Assembly: GCA_001890945.1 (NCBI GenBank)
Contig: MLAX01000005.1
Location: forward strand, 518,415 to 582,414
Reading direction: 5' to 3'
DNA: 64,000 nt
Source: Alphaproteobacteria bacterium AO1-B
GTDB taxonomy: Bacteria; Pseudomonadota; Alphaproteobacteria; Rhizobiales; Stappiaceae
The notes under the pieces were generated by a model. That model was not told the origin of the DNA. It saw only the letters and a program-made list of their open reading frames with translations, and did no database searches. Shown here piece by piece: positions 1-8,204 of this stretch (positions are counted from its first letter, which is position 1; each line of letters starts with the position of its first letter). A program made the translations under genes and the position numbers.

Positions 1-1
1 C

Positions 2-256
2 CGCGATGCATCTGATGCTGCCTGGTCGAAGAAAGTTGGCGATATCTGGGCTGGTGCAGATGATTTTGGCATTGGGCTCGCGGTGAAGGCCGGCAACACG
101 CATATCACCTTGACACCGGAAGAAACCGCGGAGTTCAACACAGCGCTTGAGCCGGTTGTCGGCCGCTGGGTCGAGGAAGTCTCCAGCAAAGGCATCGACG
201 GGTCCGCCTTGGTGGACAAAGCCCGGGCCGCTGTTGCGAACAACGCGTCCAACTGA
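2..256 (+). CDS. TRAP transporter substrate-binding protein, C-terminal part (5' end outside window)
   Basis: An open frame enters from the left edge and ends in TGA at 254-256; about 84 residues are visible. The tail contains the runs GRWVEEVSSKGIDG and ALVDKARAAVANN, which match the usual end of DctP-type periplasmic solute receptors of TRAP transporters. The stop codon overlaps by one base the ATG of the small permease gene, so the three genes form a dctPQM operon. The ligand cannot be read from this fragment. The neighbouring 4-hydroxybenzoate/protocatechuate genes make an aromatic or other organic acid plausible, but this is inference. The binding residues, including the usual conserved arginine, lie outside the window. 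Confidence 0.8.
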   Translation, partial: RDASDAAWSKKVGDIWAGADDFGIGLAVKAGNTHITLTPEETAEFNTALEPVVGRWVEEVSSKGIDGSALVDKARAAVANNASN

Positions 257-765
257 TGCCGGCAGATCAACAAACAGGCAATCCCGGGTTCACCGGGATT
301 GCCAGCCGGGTCGTCACGGTCTGGGCTCTCCTTGGCGGAGGTGTACTTTTGGCCGTCGTTGCGGTGAACATGTTGTCCATCATCGGATCCATGTTCGGTA
401 AGCCTTTCCCCGGTGACTTTGAACTGACGGAAATGGGTGTCGCGATCGCAGTCTTTGCGTTCCTGCCCTATTGCCAGCTGACAGGCGCCAATGTGTCAGC
501 GGATATTTTCACAGCTGGAGCCTCGAAGCGGTTGATCGCGTTCTTCACACTGCTTGGCTCGCTGGTTGCGCTTGGATTTGCGTCTCTGCTGATCTGGCGC
601 ATGTTCCACGGGATGCTCGACCAAAGAGAATACGGTTATACGACCACGATCTTGCAGATCCCGCACTGGATGGCGTTCGTTCCGGTCCTTGTGTCCCTTG
701 TCTTGCTGGCCCTTGCAGCGCTCGTCACTTTGATGCGTGACACTTCAGCCCTGTCGAAAGGATAA
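256..765 (+). CDS. TRAP transporter small permease (DctQ-like)
   Basis: A 169-residue inner-membrane protein with four hydrophobic segments at about residues 19-43, 58-76, 92-116 and 137-160, the normal layout of the TRAP small (Q) subunit. Q subunits pair with the large M subunit to import organic acids using a sodium gradient and a periplasmic receptor. The ATG overlaps the TGA of the receptor gene by one base and the large permease starts 6 bp downstream, so translation is probably coupled. Identity rests on length, topology and position between receptor and DctM; the sequence of this family is poorly conserved. Confidence 0.85.
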   Translation: MPADQQTGNPGFTGIASRVVTVWALLGGGVLLAVVAVNMLSIIGSMFGKPFPGDFELTEMGVAIAVFAFLPYCQLTGANVSADIFTAGASKRLIAFFTLLGSLVALGFASLLIWRMFHGMLDQREYGYTTTILQIPHWMAFVPVLVSLVLLALAALVTLMRDTSALSKG

Positions 766-771
766 CGATAA

Positions 772-2127
772 ATGGCAGACGCTGTTGTTCTCGGCGTGGG
801 CGGGCTCGTCGCGCTGATCATCCTAATTGCGATCCGGATGCCGATTGCCTACGCGATGATCCTGGTTGGCGGCGTTGGCACCATGCTGCTCAACGGCCCG
901 GCGTTGGTCTTCAGCCAGTTGAAGACGTTGGCTTATGGGCAGTTCTCGATCTACGACCTGTCCGTCGTGCCGATGTTTGTGTTGATGGGGGCGATCGCCT
1001 CCAAGACAGGTCTTAGCCAGGCGCTGTTCCGGGGGGCAAATGCCTGGCTTGGCTGGCTGCGTGGTGGCACGGCGATGGCGGCGATTGCCGGCTGTGCGGG
1101 CTTCGGCGCGGTGTGTGGTTCGTCCCTTGCGACGGCCTCCACCATGGGCAAGGTCGCCTTGCCGGAATTGCGCCGCTACAAATACTCCGGGGCCCTTGCT
1201 ACCGGGACACTGGCTGCTGGTGGCGTGCTCGGGATTTTGATCCCGCCCTCTGTTGTTCTGATCATTTACGCGATCATCGTTGAAGCGAACATCGTGACGA
1301 TGTTCATGGCGGCGTTCCTGCCCGGCCTGCTGGCCGTAGTTTTGTTTCTGCTGACCATCGCGATCTATGTGGCGATCAAGCCGGAGGCGGGCCCGAAAGG
1401 CGGGGTGCCGGACCGCCGGGAGTTCATCGAGGCAACGGCCGGAATGATCCCGGTTCTGCTGATCTTTGCTCTTGTGATCGGCGGCATTTATTTCGGCTTT
1501 TTCAACCCGACCCCGGCTGCTGCTGCCGGTGTGTTTCTCGTGCTTGTCTTCGGTCTCTTGCAGCGCAAGTTGTCCTGGCCGGACATGCTGGGCGCGCTCA
1601 AGGAAACAGCTGCGACCTCAGGCATGATTTATCTGATCATCCTTGGCGCAGAACTGCTGAAGATTTTCATGTCGCGGGTGCGTCTGCCTCAGGAAACCGC
1701 TGCCTGGATCGCGGGCTCGGACCTTGAGCCGATGACCGTCCTGATCCTCCTGCTCGTTGCGCTTATCCTGCTCGGTTGCCTGATGGACAGTCTGTCGATG
1801 ATCCTGCTGGTGATCCCTTTCTTCTGGCCGGTATTGGTCGAGATCAATGGCGGGATCTATCAGGGCGCTGACGGCGCCGGGTTCGGCATGAGCACTGAAG
1901 ATCTGAAGATCTGGTTCGGGATCCTCGCGCTCATTGTAGTGGAGCTTGGACTGATTACGCCGCCGGTCGGAATGAACGTGTTCGTGATTTCCTCCCTGGC
2001 CCGCGACACCCCGATGATCGATACGTTCAAGGGCGTTGCGCCCTTCTTTGGCGCGGAGCTGGTGCGTGTGGTGCTTCTTGTCAGTTTCCCGGCGCTCACG
2101 CTGTGGCTGCCGAGTGTGCTCAGTTAG
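772..2127 (+). CDS. TRAP transporter large permease (DctM-like)
   Basis: A 451-residue polytopic membrane protein with about a dozen hydrophobic segments. It shows recognisable DctM features: GSSLATASTMGKVALPEL near residues 115-132, GVLGILIPPSVVLIIYAI near 152-169, and ELGLITPPVGMNVFVISS near 390-407. The large subunit forms the substrate channel of TRAP transporters. The start is the ATG at 772 with AAGGA about nine bases upstream. The gene ends 62 bp before the 3' end of the convergent pca operon. Transporter and pathway therefore sit together but are not co-transcribed. No clear terminator hairpin was seen in the short convergent gap. Confidence 0.92.
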   Translation: MADAVVLGVGGLVALIILIAIRMPIAYAMILVGGVGTMLLNGPALVFSQLKTLAYGQFSIYDLSVVPMFVLMGAIASKTGLSQALFRGANAWLGWLRGGTAMAAIAGCAGFGAVCGSSLATASTMGKVALPELRRYKYSGALATGTLAAGGVLGILIPPSVVLIIYAIIVEANIVTMFMAAFLPGLLAVVLFLLTIAIYVAIKPEAGPKGGVPDRREFIEATAGMIPVLLIFALVIGGIYFGFFNPTPAAAAGVFLVLVFGLLQRKLSWPDMLGALKETAATSGMIYLIILGAELLKIFMSRVRLPQETAAWIAGSDLEPMTVLILLLVALILLGCLMDSLSMILLVIPFFWPVLVEINGGIYQGADGAGFGMSTEDLKIWFGILALIVVELGLITPPVGMNVFVISSLARDTPMIDTFKGVAPFFGAELVRVVLLVSFPALTLWLPSVLS

Positions 2128-2189
2128 CGCATATTGCGGTCTATTGGCTTAAGGCCTGTCTGGCTTTGCGTTTGAAGCGAAGCGGAGAG

Positions 2190-3497
2190 CTATCTCGACC
2201 GCCGGGCAAATATCTCGGCGGTCATTTCCTTGCAGGCCGGTATGACCGTTGCCGGATCAAGAACGGCGTCCCAGTCGATCCCATTGGGCGCCAGTTCCTT
2301 CAAGGTTGATTTGAAGTCAGCCTGTGACGCGGCCTTGGCAACAATGTCCTTGGCCTCTGCTCTCGGAACGCCGTTCTTGGCAAGCGCGAAGCTTGCGGCC
2401 TCTGCCATGATTTCCGGATGGTCCTTCAAGGCAGCAGAGATTCGGCCCTGGTTCGGCGACATGCTGTCTGCAAGCGCTTGGGCGTGGCGGAGGGCTGCGC
2501 CGGTTGCAATCAGCATTTGGGGCAAGAATGCCCATTCCAGTGGCCAGCGCGCGCCGTCCCGTTCTTCTGCCGGACTGGCCGCTGCCGCAATCCCGCCTGC
2601 GGACGTTTGCACGATGGTGTTGAGTGTCAGAATGGCTTCCGCCTGAACCGGATTGGCCTTTTGCGGCATTGTCGAGGACCCGCCGCCTGTTCCCGACGAG
2701 ACCTCCGCAATATCTGATCGGCTGAGGAGAAGAAGATCGCCGGCCATTTTGGCAAGACCTGCGGTGAGGGCTTGCAGCCAAGCGGACAGAGCGAGGATGT
2801 TCGACCGGTTCGTGTGCCAGGATGGCGAAAAATGGAGTTTGAGTTCCTTGGCAAGAGCCTCCGCGACACGCGGTCCATCTGGGACAATCGCGCTGTTAAC
2901 GCCGGAAGCCCCGCCGAACTGGACTTTCAGAACCTTCTTGCGAAGATCTGGCAGGTCAGCCTCAGCGTCGATTGGGCCGTGTGCCCATTGGGCAATCCGG
3001 TATCCTAACGTGACAGGTGTCGAAATCTGCGACCGTGTCCGGCCGGCCAGAAGCTGATTGGCGTGCCGGACGCTTTCTGTTTCCAAAGTGTCGATCAGTT
3101 TACCAAGGCGTTCTTCCAGCACATCGAGGCAGCTCTTTGCCTGGAGAACCAGTGCGGTGTCCATCACGTCCTGGCTGGTGGCTCCCCAGTGCAGCCAGCT
3201 GCCTGCGTCGTCACCGGCGATCTTCCTCAAGGAAGCCACAAGTGCGGGAACAGGAATTCCAGCAGACCGCGTGCTGCTACTCAAAGCATTCGGCTCAATC
3301 TCAAAGGTTTCCAGAGCGGAGACGATGATCTCAGCAGCTTCGTCGGGGATGATGCCGAGGGCACCTTGTACTCTTGCGAGCGCCTGCTCGAAACGGATCA
3401 TATGAAGGAGATCTGCGTCCTCATCCAGCCGCAAAACCAGATCGGCGTCGGAGTAAAGATCGGAAAAAACCGGGCTTGAAAACAGGGAAACAGGCAT
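2190..3497 (-). CDS. pcaB: 3-carboxy-cis,cis-muconate cycloisomerase
   Basis: A 435-residue member of the fumarase/argininosuccinate lyase superfamily. The superfamily signature GGSSTMPQKANPV lies near residue 275, and the N-terminus (MPVSLFSSPVFSDLYSD) has the typical PcaB form. The enzyme turns beta-carboxymuconate, the product of protocatechuate 3,4-dioxygenase, into gamma-carboxymuconolactone. The ATG at 3497 is preferred to an upstream TTG at 3512 because it gives the family-like N-terminus; neither has a strong ribosome site. It is the last gene of the pobA-pca operon, 54 bp after the BKACE gene. All other enzymes down to beta-ketoadipate are encoded upstream in the same operon, which makes the assignment firm. 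Confidence 0.93.
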   Translation of the reverse strand: MPVSLFSSPVFSDLYSDADLVLRLDEDADLLHMIRFEQALARVQGALGIIPDEAAEIIVSALETFEIEPNALSSSTRSAGIPVPALVASLRKIAGDDAGSWLHWGATSQDVMDTALVLQAKSCLDVLEERLGKLIDTLETESVRHANQLLAGRTRSQISTPVTLGYRIAQWAHGPIDAEADLPDLRKKVLKVQFGGASGVNSAIVPDGPRVAEALAKELKLHFSPSWHTNRSNILALSAWLQALTAGLAKMAGDLLLLSRSDIAEVSSGTGGGSSTMPQKANPVQAEAILTLNTIVQTSAGGIAAAASPAEERDGARWPLEWAFLPQMLIATGAALRHAQALADSMSPNQGRISAALKDHPEIMAEAASFALAKNGVPRAEAKDIVAKAASQADFKSTLKELAPNGIDWDAVLDPATVIPACKEMTAEIFARRSR

Positions 3498-3551
3498 GAA
3501 AACTGGGCTCAAACAAAGGGAGCTTGATCAAGAAACAACAAAGACTTGCCG

Positions 3552-4388
3552 TCAAGCGGCTTTGAGCGGAATCTGCAAGATCTCGCGTGCCTTTTGCCAG
3601 TCCGCAACCGGCCGCTCGTACTTTTCGCAAAGCTCAACCGCCCGTTTGACCAAAGCGGCATTGGACGGAGCAAGCCTGTCCTTGTCGAGGCGGATGTTGT
3701 CTTCCAGTCCGGTGCGAGTGTGCCCTCCGGCCGCGATCGACCACTCGTTGATGGTCAGCTGGTGACGGCCGATGCCGGCAGCACACCATTCGGCATCCGG
3801 AACGAGCCGTTCGACAGTCTTGATGTAATAGTCGAACACATCCTTATCGACGGGCATAGCGTTCTTCACACCCATGACGAACTGGACATAGAGACTGCCT
3901 GGTATGCGGCCGTCCTTGTTCATCGCCGCTGCCTGGTGAATGTGGCTGAGATCGAAAGCCTCGATCTCCGGTTTGATGGAGTAGGTCCGCATTTCTGCGG
4001 CCAGCCAGTCCACAAGATCCGGAGGGTTTTCGTAAACCCGCGTCGGGAAGTTGTTGGAGCCAACGGAAAGGGAGGCCATGTCCGGCTCAAGCGGCAGCAT
4101 ACCGCCGCGCGCTTTTCCAGCGCCTGAACGCCCGCCGGTCGAGAACTGGATGATCATGCCGGGACAGTGTTTTTCAAGACCTTCCTTTAATCGGGCAAAT
4201 TTCTCCGGATCCGAAGACGGGCTTTGATCCTCGTTGCGCACATGGGCGTGGCAAATTGTGGCACCGGCTTCAAAGGCCTCGTGCGTACTTTCGACCTGTT
4301 CAGCAACACTGACCGGCACAGCTGGATTGTTTTCTTTTGTCGGCAACGAACCGGTGATCGCAACACAGATGATGCAGGGTTTGCTCAT
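3552..4388 (-). CDS. Beta-keto acid cleavage enzyme (BKACE, DUF849), possibly acting on beta-ketoadipate
   Basis: A 278-residue BKACE-family protein. The metal-site pattern of the founding 3-keto-5-aminohexanoate cleavage enzyme is visible: H47 and H49 in HAHVR, and E229 in GGHTRTGLED. These zinc enzymes transfer an acyl part of a beta-keto acid to CoA using acetyl-CoA, releasing acetoacetate and a new acyl-CoA. The ATG at 4388 follows a GAGG site and lies 7 bp after pcaG. Beta-ketoadipate is the end product of the genes around it and no pcaIJ or pcaF is present in the window. Cleavage of beta-ketoadipate with acetyl-CoA to succinyl-CoA and acetoacetate is therefore a reasonable role. The family assignment is secure; the substrate is inferred from context. 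Confidence 0.85.
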   Translation of the reverse strand: MSKPCIICVAITGSLPTKENNPAVPVSVAEQVESTHEAFEAGATICHAHVRNEDQSPSSDPEKFARLKEGLEKHCPGMIIQFSTGGRSGAGKARGGMLPLEPDMASLSVGSNNFPTRVYENPPDLVDWLAAEMRTYSIKPEIEAFDLSHIHQAAAMNKDGRIPGSLYVQFVMGVKNAMPVDKDVFDYYIKTVERLVPDAEWCAAGIGRHQLTINEWSIAAGGHTRTGLEDNIRLDKDRLAPSNAALVKRAVELCEKYERPVADWQKAREILQIPLKAA

Positions 4389-4395
4389 GTCCGCC

Positions 4396-5016
4396 TCAAA
4401 TGTCGAAAAAAACGGTTTCGTCTTCGCCTTGCAGCTTGATATCAAACCGGTAGACCGGCGTGCCATCGTTATCTGTCCGCTCTGCAATCAGTGTTGCGCG
4501 GCGGCGCTCCCACTCGATCAGATTTAGCACCGGATCGGCTGCATTGGCGGATGTCTCATCTGAAAAATAAAGCCGGGTTTGCAGCCCCAAATTGATTCCG
4601 CGTGCCACGATCCAGAGGCTGATATGCGGAGCCATTTGACGACCGTTCAGATCCGTGACCGCACCCGGCTTTACCGTCTCGAAAGTCCAGTAGCCGGTGT
4701 CGAAATCCGGAATAACCCGGCCCCAGCCCCTGAACCCGTCTTCAACCTCACCACGATGCTCTGGATGGGCATAGATGCCGTCTGCATTGGCCTGCCAGGC
4801 TTCCAGAAGCACGTCCTTGATTGGAGACCCCATGCCATCAATGACGCCGCCCTCAACGCGAATGCGTTCGCCCTTTGCGTTTGGCCCGGCAATGTCATGC
4901 CCGAGCTCCTGGGCGTAAATGTCAAAACCGGCGGCTCCGGGCGCAAGGCCTATGTGGACATAAGGGCCCGCCGTCTGGGAGGGTGTTTCTTTCAAGTAAT
5001 TCAGTGTCTGGCGCAT
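4396..5016 (-). CDS. pcaG: Protocatechuate 3,4-dioxygenase, alpha subunit
   Basis: A 206-residue intradiol dioxygenase subunit. It begins with the PcaG-like SQTAGPYVHIGLAPGAAGF and contains LLEAWQANADGIYAHP and a PHISLWIVARGINLGLQTRLYF core. In this enzyme the alpha subunit lacks the full iron-ligand set and packs against the catalytic beta subunit. The expected Tyr/His quartet is incomplete here (PHISLW in place of PAHxH), which fits alpha. The gene starts 2 bp after pcaH, as is usual for this pair, and is followed 7 bp later by the BKACE gene. Together PcaGH opens the protocatechuate ring between the hydroxyl groups. Confidence 0.95.
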   Translation of the reverse strand: MRQTLNYLKETPSQTAGPYVHIGLAPGAAGFDIYAQELGHDIAGPNAKGERIRVEGGVIDGMGSPIKDVLLEAWQANADGIYAHPEHRGEVEDGFRGWGRVIPDFDTGYWTFETVKPGAVTDLNGRQMAPHISLWIVARGINLGLQTRLYFSDETSANAADPVLNLIEWERRRATLIAERTDNDGTPVYRFDIKLQGEDETVFFDI

Positions 5017-5018
5017 GA

Positions 5019-5744
5019 TCAGTTCCCCTCCGGCCGGTTTTCAAACAGCGTCGACCGGCGCCCACGCAACACGATGTCGAACTTGTAGGCTATGGTATCG
5101 AGGGGGATGGTGGTGTTGAGATCCAGTCGTGCGACCAGTTGATCAACCGCCTCCGGGTCGGGAATGGAGTTCACGATCGGGCATTTGGCGATCAACGGGT
5201 CGCCTTCAAAGTAGCACTGCGTGATTAGGCGCTGTGCGAAGGCGGAACCGAAGATGGAAATATGGACATGGGCCGGCCGCCAGTTGTTCACCCAATTGCG
5301 CCAGGGATATGCGCCAGGCTTCACGGTTCTGAACGCGTAGTACCCGTTCTCGTCCGTTAGTGTGCGGCCACAGCCGCCAAAATTCGGGTCAATCGGCGCG
5401 AGATAAGTGTCCTTCTTGTGTCGGTAACGGCCACCCGCATTGGCTTGCCAGATTTCGAGCAGTGTGTTCGGAACCGGCTTTGCATTCTCGTCGAGAACCC
5501 GTCCATGAAGGATGATGCGCTCGCCAATCGGGCTTTCGCCCGGTTTTGCGTAGTTCGACAGAAGATCCTTGTCGAGCGGGTCGATGTCGTTGTGTCCAAA
5601 GACCGGTCCGGTGATTTCGCTGACTGTCGTTTCCAGGCTGATCATCGAATACTGAGGGGATCTGGAAACGCTTGTCTTGTAGTCCGGCGTCAGCGCGGGC
5701 GGCTGCCATTGCCGGTCACGCTGGTAATAGGGGCCTGGTTTCAT
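5019..5744 (-). CDS. pcaH: Protocatechuate 3,4-dioxygenase, beta (catalytic) subunit
   Basis: A 241-residue intradiol dioxygenase beta subunit. All four ligands of the non-haem Fe(III) can be placed: Y107 in GGRYRHKKD, Y146 in PGAYPWRN, and H159 and H161 in RPAHVHIS. LITQCYFEGDPLI, typical of PcaH, follows. Length is normal for the family. It cleaves protocatechuate to beta-carboxy-cis,cis-muconate. The gene lies 23 bp after pcaC and 2 bp before pcaG in the same operon. A complete iron site and correct partner gene make an active dioxygenase likely. Confidence 0.96.
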   Translation of the reverse strand: MKPGPYYQRDRQWQPPALTPDYKTSVSRSPQYSMISLETTVSEITGPVFGHNDIDPLDKDLLSNYAKPGESPIGERIILHGRVLDENAKPVPNTLLEIWQANAGGRYRHKKDTYLAPIDPNFGGCGRTLTDENGYYAFRTVKPGAYPWRNWVNNWRPAHVHISIFGSAFAQRLITQCYFEGDPLIAKCPIVNSIPDPEAVDQLVARLDLNTTIPLDTIAYKFDIVLRGRRSTLFENRPEGN

Positions 5745-5767
5745 TGTGGCGTTCCTCCCGGCCGGCG

Positions 5768-6157
5768 TTATTCGCCCGCCTCCTCCCGTTCCATGTCCGC
5801 GTAAGTGTCCTTGGCAATCTTGAGCGCCTGGTTGGCCCGCGGAACTCCAGCATAAATCGCGACATGCTGGAAGGCTTCCAGAACATCCTGCTTGCTAGCA
5901 CCTGTCCGGGCCGTTGCTCGGATGTGCATGGCAATTTCCTCAAAATTCCCGAGAGCTGCCAAGAGGGCCAGCGTCAACATGGAGCGCTCGCGCGGGCTGA
6001 TGCCGTCAGATGCCCAGACCGTTCCCCAGGCCGCCTCGGTGATCAGTGTTTGAAAGGGCGCATCGAGATCCGTCTTGGATGCTTCAGCGCGATCAACATG
6101 GGCGTCGCCCAAAACGGAGCGTCGGACATCCAAACCCTGCTCATACCGGTCAGACAT
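5768..6157 (-). CDS. pcaC: 4-carboxymuconolactone decarboxylase
   Basis: A 129-residue small protein of the carboxymuconolactone decarboxylase family. The segment running from AAWGTVWASDGISPRERSML to the helix near EEIAMHIRATARTGAS, then VLEAFQHVAIYAGVPRA, is characteristic. It decarboxylates gamma-carboxymuconolactone to beta-ketoadipate enol-lactone. The start overlaps the end of pcaD by 8 bp. It is a stand-alone PcaC rather than the PcaL fusion with enol-lactonase seen in some bacteria, because pcaD is a separate gene immediately upstream. Confidence 0.95.
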   Translation of the reverse strand: MSDRYEQGLDVRRSVLGDAHVDRAEASKTDLDAPFQTLITEAAWGTVWASDGISPRERSMLTLALLAALGNFEEIAMHIRATARTGASKQDVLEAFQHVAIYAGVPRANQALKIAKDTYADMEREEAGE

Positions 6158-6941
6158 GAGCGCTCTCCTTCAAAAAATCCTGCAAATGGCCGGTAAACAC
6201 GTCAGCCTGCTCAACACAGGGCAGGTGACCAGCGCTTGCTATCTCAATGAACTTGCTGCCACGGATCAGGTCCGTGGTGGCCTTTACCTGTTCCGGAGGG
6301 CTGGCGAGATCTTCAGATCCGGCGAGCCCCAATACGGGAAGCGTCAATTCGGAGGTTGTCGCGGTGAGATCCGTTACGGCCAGGGCTTCACTGCAGCCGA
6401 TATAACCCTCAGCTGGCGTCCGGCTCAGCATGTTGCGCCAGGCAATGCATTCGTCAGAGTGCCGGAAAGGGCCGGAGAACCAACGGTCCAGAACAGCGTC
6501 GGCGATACTTTCGACACCGCCTTTCCGGACTGCGGCAATCCGGGTCTGCCACATGTCTTCTGTTCCCATTTTTGCCGCTGTGCAGGCCAGAACAAGACAG
6601 GTCATGCGATCCGGCTGGCGATCGGCCAGCAGTTGTCCAATCATCCCGCCGATGGAAAGACCGACCAGCGAGAACTGAGATACGCCGATATGACCGAGCA
6701 ATTCCTCCAGATCTACGACCAGATCCGTCATGGAATAAACATCAGAGGGGCAGGACGAGAGGCCATGGCCGCGCTTGTCGAAGCGGATGTAGCGGAAGCC
6801 TTCTTCAGGAAGACGCTCGATGACCTTGTCCCAGAGCCGCAGATCCGTGCCGAGGGAGTTTGCAAACACGACAGAGGTGCCGGCCGGGTCGCCGTCCTCC
6901 CGCCAGTGAATGTCCGCATTTGTGAGCCGTGCGATGTGCAT
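6150..6941 (-). CDS. pcaD: 3-oxoadipate enol-lactonase
   Basis: A 263-residue alpha/beta hydrolase. The nucleophile elbow GLSIGGM puts the catalytic serine at about residue 96. An acidic residue in GSEDLASP and a histidine in SAGHLPCVEQ complete the triad. Such proteins hydrolyse the enol-lactone to beta-ketoadipate. I place the start at the ATG at 6941 because it overlaps the pobA stop by one base (TGATG) and gives the usual N-terminus; an upstream extension to 6977 would run into pobA. The 3' end overlaps pcaC by 8 bp. Confidence 0.94.
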   Translation of the reverse strand: MHIARLTNADIHWREDGDPAGTSVVFANSLGTDLRLWDKVIERLPEEGFRYIRFDKRGHGLSSCPSDVYSMTDLVVDLEELLGHIGVSQFSLVGLSIGGMIGQLLADRQPDRMTCLVLACTAAKMGTEDMWQTRIAAVRKGGVESIADAVLDRWFSGPFRHSDECIAWRNMLSRTPAEGYIGCSEALAVTDLTATTSELTLPVLGLAGSEDLASPPEQVKATTDLIRGSKFIEIASAGHLPCVEQADVFTGHLQDFLKESAHV

Positions 6942-8110
6942 CAGTAGGGCAGTCCCACATAGTTTTCGGCAAACCACTTTTGGGCGGTCGGATTGTAATG
7001 CAGAGATTCAATTTCGGCCCGCTGCATTTTCAGATCAAACTCGGATTGATCCGGGAACCGGTGCAGCAGTTTGGTGGTCGCCCAGCTGAACCGCTCCGCC
7101 TTCCAGACCCGTGCCAGCGCCGTTTCGGAGTAGGTGTCGATGCCTGTGCTGTCCTTGTCGAGGTAATAGGCTGACAACGCGCGGTGGAGATAGTGAACAT
7201 CTGACGCAGCAGTGTTGAGGCCCTTTGCCCCAGTCGGAGGCACGATGTGCGCAGCATCGCCGCAGAGGAACAATCGGCCCCAGCGCATCGGCTCGCTGAC
7301 AAAAGATCGCAGAGGCGCGATTGATTTTTCAATCGACGGCCCAGTGACGAGCTTTTCCGCGATATCCTCCGGAAGCCGTCGTTTCAGTTCTTCCCAGAAC
7401 GCCTCATCGCTCCAGTCCTCGACCTTATCGCTGAGCTCGCATTGGACGTAATAGCGGGACAGGTTTTCATTGCGCATGGAGCAGAGTGCAAATCCGCGGG
7501 TGGAGTTGGCGTAGATCAGCTCTTCGTGCACTGGCGGTGTTTCGGACAGGATACCCAGCCATCCGAACGGAAAGACCTTCTCATAGTCTTTGCGGACAGT
7601 ATCCGGGATGGTTTTTCGGCTGACCCCGTGAAAGCCGTCGCACCCTGCCACGAAATCGCAGTCGATACGGTGCTCGCTGCCATTCTTCATGTAAGTGACG
7701 TACGGTGCGTCCGTATCGGCATCGTGGATTGCGGCACCCTCTGCTTCGAAGATGGTCTTTGCATCGGACGCCTCGCGGGCGTCATAGAGGTCGCGTGTCA
7801 CCTCTGTCTGGCCGTATACGATGACGCTCTTGCCGATGAGGTCCTCGAAGTTGATCGAGAACATCTCGTTTTCATAGGAAATGCAGGTGCCTGTATGGAC
7901 GAAACGCTCCTTGTCCATGCGCTCGGACACGCCGGCTTCGCGCATCAGTTCGACCAGACCCGTTTCCAGAATGCCGGCCCGGATCCGCGCAAGCACATAG
8001 TCCTTGGTCTTGCGCTCCAGAACGACCGCGTCGATCCCCTTCAGATGCAAAAGTTGCCCCAGCAGGAGCCCGGAGGGACCTCCTCCAACAATGACAACTT
8101 GAGTACGCAT
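6941..8110 (-). CDS. pobA: 4-hydroxybenzoate 3-monooxygenase
   Basis: A 389-residue flavoprotein hydroxylase. It has the FAD dinucleotide motif IVGGGPSGLLLGQLL near residues 6-20, a DG-type motif in CDGFHGVSR near 170, and the second FAD motif FLCGDAAHIVPPTGAKGLN near 285-303. Length and motifs match p-hydroxybenzoate hydroxylase, which converts 4-hydroxybenzoate to protocatechuate with NAD(P)H and oxygen. It is the first gene of the minus-strand operon. The ATG at 8110 is preceded by a strong GGGGAGG ribosome site. The gene is divergent from pcaQ across 94 bp, where the control site for the operon should lie. Confidence 0.96.
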   Translation of the reverse strand: MRTQVVIVGGGPSGLLLGQLLHLKGIDAVVLERKTKDYVLARIRAGILETGLVELMREAGVSERMDKERFVHTGTCISYENEMFSINFEDLIGKSVIVYGQTEVTRDLYDAREASDAKTIFEAEGAAIHDADTDAPYVTYMKNGSEHRIDCDFVAGCDGFHGVSRKTIPDTVRKDYEKVFPFGWLGILSETPPVHEELIYANSTRGFALCSMRNENLSRYYVQCELSDKVEDWSDEAFWEELKRRLPEDIAEKLVTGPSIEKSIAPLRSFVSEPMRWGRLFLCGDAAHIVPPTGAKGLNTAASDVHYLHRALSAYYLDKDSTGIDTYSETALARVWKAERFSWATTKLLHRFPDQSEFDLKMQRAEIESLHYNPTAQKWFAENYVGLPY

Positions 8111-8161
8111 CTAGACCTCCCCGCGTTTTTGAGCATATTGTTTATCTGAAATGGTGAAGTA

Positions 8162-8182
8162 AAATGACAAATTAGGTCATTT
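8162..8182. promoter_or_regulatory. Inverted repeat between pobA and pcaQ, candidate PcaQ site
   Basis: AAATGAC and GTCATTT form a perfect 7-bp inverted repeat with a 7-base AT-rich spacer. It lies 22 bp before the pcaQ start, in the 94-bp divergent promoter region. LysR-type regulators commonly bind such interrupted dyads. Two related direct-repeat-like stretches with the core AAGTAAA flank it, near 8156 and 8199. PcaQ binding is inferred from position; the motif is not the only possible site in this gap. Confidence 0.5.
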
Positions 8183-8204
8183 GATTTCCAAAATGGATAA
8201 GTAA

